Assembly: GCA_002422505.1 (NCBI GenBank) | Contig: DIVX01000173.1 | Location: 1-17,723 of the forward strand | Origin: Desulfovibrio sp. UBA6121 | GTDB lineage: Bacteria > Desulfobacterota > Desulfovibrionia > Desulfovibrionales > Desulfovibrionaceae | Length of the DNA stretch: 17,723 bases | Direction: 5' to 3' | Shown: positions 6,520 through 12,684 of the stretch, piece by piece | Layout of the letters: every line of letters starts with the position of its first letter | How positions within the stretch are numbered: position 1 is the stretch's first letter | Notes under the pieces: generated by a model | What the model was told of the DNA's origin: nothing | Database searches by the model: none | Seen by the model: the letters and a program-made list of their open reading frames with translations, nothing else | Program-made: the position numbers and the translations under genes

Positions 6520-7133
6520 CCGTCAGCACGGCGCGGGCCTGCCCCACGGCCCACAACATCGACCACAACATCGGCCAGCGCGCCGACCACAGCATCGACC
6601 AGCCCGCAGGCCCCACGATGGACAGTCCCTGCGGCTTCGCCCGGCCCCAGGCCGTGGCCTATCAGCCCATCGGCCTCTTGCGCTCGCCCCATAAAGACAT
6701 CGCGGGCATGCCCATCCAGCCCGTGGGCGCGTGCGGCATCTGCGGCCACATCGAGGTGGACCCGGAGTACGCGGCCGGGCTGCTGGACCTGGAAGGCTTC
6801 TCGCACGTCATTGTGCTCTACCACCTGCACCGCATAGAAGGTTATGAGCTTCTTGTGCGGCCCTTTCTGGATACCGAGGACCACGGCATCTTCGCCACCC
6901 GCTCGCCCAAGCGACCCAACGCCATCGGGCTCTCCGTGCTGGAGCTGGACGGGGTGGACACCGCCGCAGGCCTGGTGCGCCTGCGCAATGTGGATATTCT
7001 GGACGGCACGCCCGTGCTGGACATCAAGCCCTATGTTCCGGCCTTTGATGCCTGGGAGGCCCAGCGCATCGGCTGGTTTGCGGGCAAGGTGGAGGCGGCG
7101 GGCACCTGTAAGGCGGACGAGCGGTTCCGCTAG
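6516..7133 (+). CDS. TrmO/TsaA-like tRNA methyltransferase family protein with repeat-rich N-terminal extension
   Basis: A 205-residue protein. Residues about 47-190 are the UPF0066/TsaA-TrmO domain: PIGLLRSPHKDIAGMPIQP (51-69), LEGFSHVIVLYHLHR (92-106), the signature GIFATRSPKRPNAIGLSVLE (124-143) and ILDGTPVLDIKPYVPAFDA (161-179). E. coli TrmO methylates t6A37 of tRNA with S-adenosylmethionine. This protein is shorter and lacks most of the TrmO C-terminal domain, as in many anaerobes and archaea, where the role is less certain. The first 46 residues are not part of the family and contain a His/Asp repeat (HNIDHNI...DHSID, about 13-28). ATG 6516 overlaps the upstream stop, which supports it; ATG 6618 would give a protein closer to family length but has no clear ribosome binding site. 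Confidence 0.85.
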   Translation: MTVSTARACPTAHNIDHNIGQRADHSIDQPAGPTMDSPCGFARPQAVAYQPIGLLRSPHKDIAGMPIQPVGACGICGHIEVDPEYAAGLLDLEGFSHVIVLYHLHRIEGYELLVRPFLDTEDHGIFATRSPKRPNAIGLSVLELDGVDTAAGLVRLRNVDILDGTPVLDIKPYVPAFDAWEAQRIGWFAGKVEAAGTCKADERFR

Positions 7134-7142
7134 GAGACGCGC

Positions 7143-8009
7143 ATGGCGACATTTGTTCTGGTGCATGGAGCGTTTCAGGGCGGCTGGGTCTGGGGCCGCG
7201 TGGACGAGGCGCTCACCGAACTGGGGCACAAGGTGCTGCGCCCCACCCTGGGCGGCTGCGGCCTGCACCGCGCCCGGCCCGATGCGGCCCTGGGCCTGGG
7301 CCTGTACGCCCAGGAGCTGGCCCGGTACCTGAAGGACGAAGGGCTCATCAACGTGACCCTGGTGGGCCACAGCTACGCCGGGCTGGTGTGCGGCCTGGCC
7401 GCCGCCGCCCTGCCGGAGGCCGTGGTGCGCCTTGTTCTTGTAGACGGGGTGCTGCCCAAGCCGGGCGCATCCTTTGCAGATATGGCTGGCGAGCCCTTCG
7501 GCAAGCTGCTGCAGGCCCATGCCCTGCCCGGCGGACTTGTGCGGCCCTGGCCCTTGGAGAGCTTCGGCGTAACGCCCGAGGCCGCCGCGTGGTTCCAGGA
7601 GCGCCTGGGCCCCTTCCCCCTGGCCGCCTTCACCGAACCCTGCCCGAAGGACTTCATGTTCAGCGGTGCAAAGCGGTCCTTCATCAGCTGCATTCCGGCC
7701 AAGAACCCGCTGCTGCGGCTCATGGCCAACCGCGCGGAATCCGAGGGCTGGGACGTGCACGCGCTGATGAGCGGGCACTGCGCCATGGTCTCGGCCCCGC
7801 TGGAGCTCTCCGGCTTGCTGCACAGCCTGGTGCGGGCCGACCCGCAGACCGGGGCGGCTGACGAATCCGGCATGCCCCGCCTGGACAGACGCCTGCTGGA
7901 GGACATGCGCAGGCAGGTGCACTGGACCTGCCGACGCCTGACCCAGGGGGACGAAAGCGCGGAAGGCACGCCGGTGCAGTTGGCGAAACCCTGCGGCGAA
8001 AAATGCTGA
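7143..8009 (+). CDS. alpha/beta hydrolase (esterase/hydroxynitrile-lyase-like group)
   Basis: A 288-residue protein. It begins with the strand and oxyanion-hole segment FVLVHGAFQGGWVW (4-17), then the nucleophile elbow GHSYAG with Ser77, then LVLVDGVLP (97-105). The probable catalytic His212 is in SGHCAMVSAPLEL, the form typical of the plant-esterase/salicylate-binding-protein-2/hydroxynitrile-lyase group. At the place where that group carries its acidic residue the sequence reads ISCIPAKNP (181-189), with no Asp or Glu, so the triad is not obvious. About 50 residues after 235 are a polar, basic C-terminal extension ending in CGEKC. ATG 7143 follows TAGGAG, which overlaps the upstream stop codon. 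It is the third gene of a tight cluster; the substrate is unknown. Confidence 0.82.
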   Translation: MATFVLVHGAFQGGWVWGRVDEALTELGHKVLRPTLGGCGLHRARPDAALGLGLYAQELARYLKDEGLINVTLVGHSYAGLVCGLAAAALPEAVVRLVLVDGVLPKPGASFADMAGEPFGKLLQAHALPGGLVRPWPLESFGVTPEAAAWFQERLGPFPLAAFTEPCPKDFMFSGAKRSFISCIPAKNPLLRLMANRAESEGWDVHALMSGHCAMVSAPLELSGLLHSLVRADPQTGAADESGMPRLDRRLLEDMRRQVHWTCRRLTQGDESAEGTPVQLAKPCGEKC

Positions 8010-8158
8010 GAACCCTGCAGCAGGCAGGCATGCGCCTCAGGTAAAGCGCGTCCCCGCCGTCCTGGCCAGCCTTCTGGTTTCAGGGCGAAACCGCGCCTTG
8101 CGCACGCGCCGCGCAGCTCTCACGAATTATGCCAAATACGCGACTTTACTATTTGTTC

Positions 8159-8186
8159 TGGACAAAGACCGGCCAACTGCTATGTT
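8159..8186 (+). promoter_or_regulatory. predicted promoter of the DUF364-Mo/W transporter operon
   Basis: TGGACA (8159-8164) and TATGTT (8181-8186) are spaced 16 bp apart, 37 bp before the DUF364 ATG. Immediately upstream is an inverted repeat CAAATA-N11-TATTTG (8133-8155) whose centre lies near -45 to -50 relative to the implied start, a position used by activators. TunR proteins are reported to activate modA and modBC, so this is a candidate site. A short hairpin, GGTTTC-AGGGC-GAAACC (8076-8092), lies further upstream without a T-run. Confidence 0.5.
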
Positions 8187-8223
8187 ACGATTTTCGCATG
8201 AACCACGACAGCCAGGGAGCGTC

Positions 8224-8952
8224 ATGAGCCACGACATCATCCAGCAACTGCGCGCCAAAGCGCAAGAAATGTGGGACCAGGCAGGCCTGCTCAGCGAACC
8301 CGTGAGCATCCGCGCGCGCGTGCTCTCGCCCGAGGAAGCCATCGGCAACCCCGGCGAGGGCTTCAAGCTGCAAACCGGGCGCGAGCGCATGATGGAGGCG
8401 GAGTTCCGCGGGGCCAAGGGCCAGGCCTTCACCGACCACTTCGGCGACTTCGAGGGCACCCTGGCCGACATCGCCACAGCAAAGCTGGAGAACAACTACC
8501 GCCGCGCGCTGTTCATAGCCGCCCTGAACGCCACCCTGCGCAGCCTGGGCCAGTGCGACCGCACCATCCACTGCCGCGACCAGGGCCCCACCGACTGCGC
8601 CCAGCGCCTGCGCGAGCACCTGCTTTCGCGGCTGGCCCCCAAGGCGCGCATCACCCTGGTGGGCCTGCAGCCCAAGTTCGTGGCCGCGCTTTCGCAAAGC
8701 TTCACCCTGCGCGTGCTGGACTTGGACCCGGACAACATCGGCAAGGTCGTAAGCGGCGTACGCATAGAAGGCCCGGCGCAGGAGCGCGAGGCCCTGGCCT
8801 GGGCCCAGCAGCTGGTCGTCACCGGCTCCACCCTGGCCAACGGCAGCATCGGCAGCTTTTTCGGCGGGCCTCCGGTGCTCATCTTCGGCGTCACGGCGGC
8901 CGGGGCGGCCTCGCTCATGGGCTGGGACCGCTTCTGCGCCATGGCCGACTAA
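8224..8952 (+). CDS. DUF4213/DUF364 putative metal-chelation protein
   Basis: A 242-residue soluble protein. The N-terminal half contains ATAKLENNYRRALFIAALNA (84-103), as in the DUF4213 enolase-N-terminal-like region. The C-terminal half is the Rossmann-like DUF364 (PF04016) region: ITLVGLQPKFVAAL (143-156), a DLDPDNIGKVVSG stretch (166-178) and the family signature VVTGSTLANGSI (198-209), then VLIFGVTAAGAASLMGWD (218-235). A published structure of a family member suggested a heavy-metal chelation role at the domain interface; no reaction is established. ATG 8224 follows GGGAG and lies downstream of the predicted promoter; an extended upstream frame would overlap that promoter. The ABC ATPase starts 11 bp after its stop, so a role in molybdate/tungstate handling is inferred from context. 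Confidence 0.85.
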   Translation: MSHDIIQQLRAKAQEMWDQAGLLSEPVSIRARVLSPEEAIGNPGEGFKLQTGRERMMEAEFRGAKGQAFTDHFGDFEGTLADIATAKLENNYRRALFIAALNATLRSLGQCDRTIHCRDQGPTDCAQRLREHLLSRLAPKARITLVGLQPKFVAALSQSFTLRVLDLDPDNIGKVVSGVRIEGPAQEREALAWAQQLVVTGSTLANGSIGSFFGGPPVLIFGVTAAGAASLMGWDRFCAMAD

Positions 8953-8963
8953 GGAGCCTGGCC

Positions 8964-9701
8964 GTGCTCCGCGCCCGCCTCACCAAGCGCCTGGGCCACT
9001 TCACCCTGGACGTGGACCTGAGCTGCCCCGCCGGGAGCATCCTGGTGCTTACCGGGCCTTCCGGCTCGGGCAAAACCACCCTGCTGCGCATTCTGGCCGG
9101 GCTGGACGCCCCGGACGCAGGGCGCATCGCCCTGGGCGACGAGCTCTGGCTGGACACCGGGGCCGGGCTGCGCCGCAAGCCAAAGGAGCGCGGCGTGGGC
9201 CTGGTGTTTCAAGAATATTCGCTGTTTCCGCACATGACCTTGGCCGACAACGTGGCCTACGCCACCAGGGACCGCGCCTTCGGCCTGGAGCTGCTGGCGT
9301 CCTTCGGCATTGCGCATCTCTCCGGTGCTCGCCCTGGGCAGATGTCCGGCGGGGAACGCCAGCGCGGGGCGCTGTGCCAGGCCCTGGCGCGACGTCCCAA
9401 GGCCCTGCTGCTCGACGAACCCTTCTCCGCCCTGGACGCGGCCACCCGCAGCGCCCTGCGGCAAGAGCTGCTGCGCGTGCGCGAAACCTTCGCCATGCCC
9501 ATCATCCACGTGACCCACGACCTGGCCGAGGCGGCCCTTCTGGGCGACCAGGTGCTGGCCCTGAACAAAGGCCGCCCCGATCCCGGCTGGTTCGATCATC
9601 AGGTTGCCGAGCGGCTGGAGGAGGAAAGCGTGCTGCGTGCGCGCCGCGCCCCCGCCGCCGTTTTCACCCAACCCACAGCCCCCCAAGGAGCAAGCTTATG
9701 A
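8964..9701 (+). CDS. molybdate/tungstate ABC transporter ATP-binding protein
   Basis: A 245-residue ABC ATPase. Walker A is GPSGSGKTT, the Q-loop is VFQEYSLFPHMT, the signature is MSGGERQR, Walker B is ALLLDEPFSALD and the switch His is in IIHVTHDLAEA. It hydrolyses ATP at the inner face of the membrane to drive uptake through the permease two genes downstream. It starts at GTG 8964, just after the DUF364 stop, with AAGGAG (8951-8956) as ribosome binding site. Canonical ModC has about 350 residues because of a C-terminal TOBE/Mop regulatory domain; this protein ends soon after the nucleotide-binding domain and lacks it, so oxyanion sensing may rest with the TunR-like regulator. The stop overlaps the next start (ATGA). 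Substrate comes from the neighbours, not from the ATPase itself. Confidence 0.88.
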   Translation: MLRARLTKRLGHFTLDVDLSCPAGSILVLTGPSGSGKTTLLRILAGLDAPDAGRIALGDELWLDTGAGLRRKPKERGVGLVFQEYSLFPHMTLADNVAYATRDRAFGLELLASFGIAHLSGARPGQMSGGERQRGALCQALARRPKALLLDEPFSALDAATRSALRQELLRVRETFAMPIIHVTHDLAEAALLGDQVLALNKGRPDPGWFDHQVAERLEEESVLRARRAPAAVFTQPTAPQGASL

Positions 9702-10414
9702 AGCGGTTGATCCTGGCCTTTTTGCTGCTGTTCGCCTTTGCCGCCTGCGCCCAGGCCGAACCCCTCACCGTGGCTTCCGGCGCGGGCTACAAGCGTCTCG
9801 TTACCGATCTGGCCACCGCCTATGAGACCAAAACGGGCAAAAAGGTGGAGCTGGTCTTCGGCAACATGGGCCAGGTGATCGCCCAGGCCAAGGCCAGCGG
9901 CAAGATCCAGATGATCGTCGGCGAGCAGTCCTTTCTCAAGCAGGCCCAGGTGCCCTTGGCCTCCTTCACCGAACTGGGGCGCGGCACCCTTGTGGTGGCC
10001 TGGCCCAAGGGCAAAACCTTCGCCAGCTTAAGCGACCTTGCCGCGCCGCAGGTGAAGCGCGTGGCCATGCCCGACCCGGCCAAGGCCATTTACGGCATTG
10101 CCGGCAAAGAAGCCCTGGAGCGCGCCGGGCTGATGGAGAAGGTGAAGGACAAGCTGCTGGTGGTGGCCACCGTGCCCCAGGTGACCACCTATGTGGCCAC
10201 GGGCGAGGTGGACGCCGGGCTGGCCAACCTCACCGACATTTTGGGCCTGGCCGGGCAGATCGGCGGCTACTTCGTGGTGGACCACGCGCAGTACGCGCCC
10301 ATCAGCATCGGCGCGGGCGTGCTTAGCGGCACGGAATCCGCCGAAACGGCGGCCTTCCTCGGTTTCATCACCTCGCCCCAGGGGCGGGAACTGGCCCGCA
10401 AGCACGGCCTGTAG
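9698..10414 (+). CDS. modA: ModA-like molybdate/tungstate-binding periplasmic protein
   Basis: A 238-residue export-type protein. The signal peptide is MKRLILAFLLLFAFAACAQA, with likely signal peptidase I cleavage after AQA; FAAC is a poor lipobox, so a lipoprotein is possible but less likely. The mature protein starts PLTVASGAGYKRLVTDLA and continues with the type II binding-protein pattern of the ModA family: KKVELVFGNMGQVIAQ, PDPAKAIYGIAGKEALE, and TTYVATGEVDAGLANLTD near the C-terminus. It delivers the oxyanion to the permease. The start overlaps the ATPase stop by 4 bp, and AAGGAG lies inside the upstream gene end. Molybdate, tungstate or both cannot be decided from sequence. Confidence 0.87.
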   Translation: MKRLILAFLLLFAFAACAQAEPLTVASGAGYKRLVTDLATAYETKTGKKVELVFGNMGQVIAQAKASGKIQMIVGEQSFLKQAQVPLASFTELGRGTLVVAWPKGKTFASLSDLAAPQVKRVAMPDPAKAIYGIAGKEALERAGLMEKVKDKLLVVATVPQVTTYVATGEVDAGLANLTDILGLAGQIGGYFVVDHAQYAPISIGAGVLSGTESAETAAFLGFITSPQGRELARKHGL

Positions 10415-10417
10415 CCC

Positions 10418-11104
10418 ATGCCCGAAGCCTGGATTGCGGCGGCCCTCGATCCGGGGGTCGCCTTTTCCATCTCCCTCACGCTCAAGGTCATGGCCATGGC
10501 CGTGCCGCTCTTGTTTCTCATAGGCGTGCCCCTGGGCTACCTGCTGGGCCGGGGGCGCGGCAGGCTGGTGGCCGTGCTCGATGTGCTCGTCTCCCTGCCG
10601 CTTATTCTGCCGCCCATGGCCGTGGGCTTCGGCCTCTTGCTGCTGCTGGGGCGGCAGGGGCTTCTTGGCGCGCCGCTGGAGCGCTGGCTTGGCTTGGAGC
10701 TGGTGTTCAGCGTGCCCGGCCTTGTGCTGGCGGCGGTAACGGCGGGCATGCCGCTGATGGTGCGGCCAGTGCAGGCGGCGGTGCGCGGCGAGCTCACGCG
10801 GCTCATCGAGCTTTCCTCCGTGCTGGGCAAGGGCGGAACCACAACCTTTCTGCGCGTGGTGCTGCCGCATTGCCGCCGCAGCATCGCCGCCGGGCTGTTC
10901 CTGGCCACGGGCCGCGCCCTGGGCGAGGTCGGCGTCAGCCTGCTGCTCGGCGGCGACATCATTGGCCGCACCAACACCGTGTCTTTGGAGATCTACAACG
11001 CGGTCTTCACCGGAGACATTCCCCGCGCGGGCGTGCTGGCCTTGCTCCTGGCGCTGATTTCCGTGGGGCTTACGCTGCTGCTCAAAAAGACCGGCAAGGA
11101 CTAG
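10418..11104 (+). CDS. modB: ModB-like molybdate/tungstate ABC permease
   Basis: A 228-residue inner-membrane protein with about five hydrophobic helices (roughly 12-42, 46-78, 91-112, 140-160 and 200-220). The cytoplasmic coupling loop has the permease-type sequence ATGRALGEVGVSLLLGGDI followed by IGRTNTVSLEIYN, typical of ModB. Length matches ModB. It starts 3 bp after the binding-protein stop, closing the DUF364-ATPase-binding protein-permease operon. The C-terminus KKTGKD is basic. No terminator with a T-run follows; the 14-bp minisatellite begins 37 bp after the stop. Confidence 0.88.
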   Translation: MPEAWIAAALDPGVAFSISLTLKVMAMAVPLLFLIGVPLGYLLGRGRGRLVAVLDVLVSLPLILPPMAVGFGLLLLLGRQGLLGAPLERWLGLELVFSVPGLVLAAVTAGMPLMVRPVQAAVRGELTRLIELSSVLGKGGTTTFLRVVLPHCRRSIAAGLFLATGRALGEVGVSLLLGGDIIGRTNTVSLEIYNAVFTGDIPRAGVLALLLALISVGLTLLLKKTGKD

Positions 11105-11140
11105 CCGCGCCGACGCAGCATCCGCCGGTCCAAACCTGTC

Positions 11141-11266
11141 GATTCGCGCTAGGCGTTTCGCTCCTAGCGATTTGCGCTTGCCGATTCGCGCTTGCCGATT
11201 CGCGACAGGCCTGCTGCTTCTAGCGGTTCACGCTTGCCGATTCGCGCTAGGCGATTCGCTTCAACC
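11141..11266. repeat. 14-bp minisatellite, nine units
   Basis: Nine 14-bp units run in exact register from 11141 to 11266. The common forms are GATTCGCGCTTGCC and GATTCGCGCTAGGC; the unit at 11211 is largely decayed. The last three bases alternate between GCC and GGC/AGC. The array follows the permease gene and ends about 40 bp before the palindrome ahead of DUF169. Fourteen is not a multiple of three, so the array is not coding. There are no long unique spacers, which rules out CRISPR. Confidence 0.92.
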
Positions 11267-11307
11267 AGGCGCCAAATATCCCTTTTGCCGTTGACGCGTT
11301 CCATTTG

Positions 11308-11327
11308 TTATGCTTAAGCTAGCATAA
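11308..11327. promoter_or_regulatory. perfect palindrome upstream of DUF169, candidate operator
   Basis: TTATGCT and AGCATAA flank the 6-bp centre TAAGCT, giving a 20-bp site with perfect 7-bp arms. It sits in an AT-rich island 48 bp before the DUF169 start. TTGACG at 11291-11296 is a possible -35 and the palindrome would overlap the matching -10, which suggests repressor control. The arm spacing is of the CRP/FNR-superfamily kind but the half-site is not a standard one that I recognise. Confidence 0.5.
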
Positions 11328-11374
11328 TAAATCCGCCGCCACAGCGCAGCGCAACCCAAGCAAAAGGAGCCCAC

Positions 11375-12172
11375 ATGCACGCCCCCGACTTCGCCCAGAT
11401 GCAGGAAATCCTCATGCGCGAGCTGAGGCTTATGCACTACCCCGTCGCCATCACATACTTTTTTGACGAAGCAAAGCTCAAGGACTTCCGCGCCAGGCAG
11501 CCGCACTACTCGCCCGTGAAGCCCCTCACCTTCTGCCAGGCCGAAATCGGCGCGCGCATGGAGGGCATAACCGTGCTCATGGAGCGCGAAAAGCTTGGCT
11601 GCACCAACGCGCAGTATGTGTTTGGCTGGAAGGGGCTGGACGAGGGCGAAATCAAGAGCCACCTCAAATACTGCGCGGACTTCGACCACTCCCGCCGCGT
11701 GGTGGAGGCCAAGCCGCGCCTGCCGGAGGGCAAGCTGCTGGCCGTTTGCGCCGGGCCGCTGGCCCAGGCCGTAGCCACCCCGGACGTGGTGCACTTCTAC
11801 TGCGACACCATGCAGGCCTATCACCTCATCGGCGATTGGATGGCCACACGGGACATGAAATGCTTCCGTCCGTCCATGAGCGTGAACTCTGCGGCCTGCG
11901 CGGGCAATGTCTTCGCCTTCAACGCCCAGCAGGCCAACCTGTTCCTGGCCTGCAGCGGCAGCTACAACTCCGGCAAGACCGAGCGCGGCGAAATCAACGT
12001 AGCCATACCGGGCGAACACATGCAGGCGCTCATAACCCGCCTGGCCGACCGCGTGCACGACAAGGGCGGCGCGGCCATCACCCGGCCTGGCAAGGCCTTC
12101 CCCGGCGCGGACATCTGCAAAAACTGCCCGCTCATCGTGTTCAAGAAAGAGGCCGAACCGGCCCAAGCGTAG
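11375..12172 (+). CDS. DUF169 family protein
   Basis: A 265-residue soluble protein of the DUF169 family (COG2043). Recognisable segments are ELRLMHYPVAITYFFDE (16-32), KPLTFCQAEIGARM (49-62), EKLGCTNAQYVFGWK (72-86) and the C-terminal GADICKNCPLIVFKK (245-259). It has ten cysteines (54, 76, 100, 125, 143, 163, 175, 193, 248, 251); the Cys248-x-x-Cys251 pair near the end could bind metal or be redox active. The function of the family is unknown; it is common in anaerobes, including sulfate reducers and methanogens. ATG 11375 follows AAAAGGAG. It appears to be a single-gene unit, with a palindrome upstream and a GC-rich hairpin at 12193-12219 downstream. Confidence 0.88.
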   Translation: MHAPDFAQMQEILMRELRLMHYPVAITYFFDEAKLKDFRARQPHYSPVKPLTFCQAEIGARMEGITVLMEREKLGCTNAQYVFGWKGLDEGEIKSHLKYCADFDHSRRVVEAKPRLPEGKLLAVCAGPLAQAVATPDVVHFYCDTMQAYHLIGDWMATRDMKCFRPSMSVNSAACAGNVFAFNAQQANLFLACSGSYNSGKTERGEINVAIPGEHMQALITRLADRVHDKGGAAITRPGKAFPGADICKNCPLIVFKKEAEPAQA

Positions 12173-12192
12173 GTTTTCTCCGCCTTGCAAGC

Positions 12193-12219
12193 GCCCTGGC
12201 GGCCAACCGTCGCCAGGGC
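12193..12219 (+). terminator. GC-rich hairpin after DUF169, possible terminator
   Basis: GCCCTGGCG (12193-12201) pairs perfectly with CGCCAGGGC (12211-12219) across a 9-base loop, 20 bp after the DUF169 stop. There is no following T-run, so it may be a weak or factor-assisted terminator or an mRNA 3'-end stabiliser. Confidence 0.5.
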
Positions 12220-12684
12220 CTCCGGCACTATTCGGCCATGGCGTCGGCGCGGAATCTCCCGCGTTTCGGCGCAAGCCCCTGCCCCCCCCACTGTACATGC
12301 CACTGCGCGCCAGGGCCCCCTTGCCCTCCGCATGCCCCCAGCGCCATGCACGCAGGCAGCGCCCGCGCCGCGTCGGCAAAGCGTGCGCACAGCAGCAGCC
12401 GCCCATGTGCTGCGGCCTGCTGTCCGCGCGCCGCACAGGCTGGCCAGCGCGTCTGCGCTTGACGACAACACACCCTGTGCGTCAACACAGTATTTAACAT
12501 CATCGGCAATTAGCGCCAACAACGATGCCATTGCCAAACTCATTTTGTATACAATTGTGATTTCTGCGCATTGGCCCTTGACTCTAACCACAGCTTTCGC
12601 GAAGAGTAACAGCGGAACCGCTGATGAGGGATGGGCACCCCCCCGCCCGCTTGGTGGCCCACCCGAATGCTGCGGAGTCAACAT
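12220..12684. other. spacer with promoter-like elements before the Cache protein
   Basis: The first 230 bp are GC-rich with no gene seen. From 12459 the sequence becomes AT-richer. TTGACG...CGTCAA (12459-12485) and CTGTG-CGTCAA-CACAG (12475-12490) are overlapping inverted repeats. The 10-bp palindrome TTGTATACAA (12545-12554) contains TATACA, a good -10, but no convincing -35 lies 17 bp upstream. This palindrome could mark an operator-covered promoter for the gene at 12685. Confidence 0.4.

Noticed and set aside
6198..7922. 574-codon minus-strand open frame
   Set aside because: It is antisense to three plus-strand genes with overlapping starts, ribosome binding sites and family motifs.
8271..8963. 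Upstream extension of the ABC ATPase frame through DUF364
   Set aside because: The extension is Arg/Pro/His-rich shadow sequence; DUF364 is the real frame there and the ATPase has a GTG start with AAGGAG at 8964.
11141..11266. CRISPR array
   Set aside because: The units are 14 bp, adjacent and without unique spacers, and no cas gene is present.
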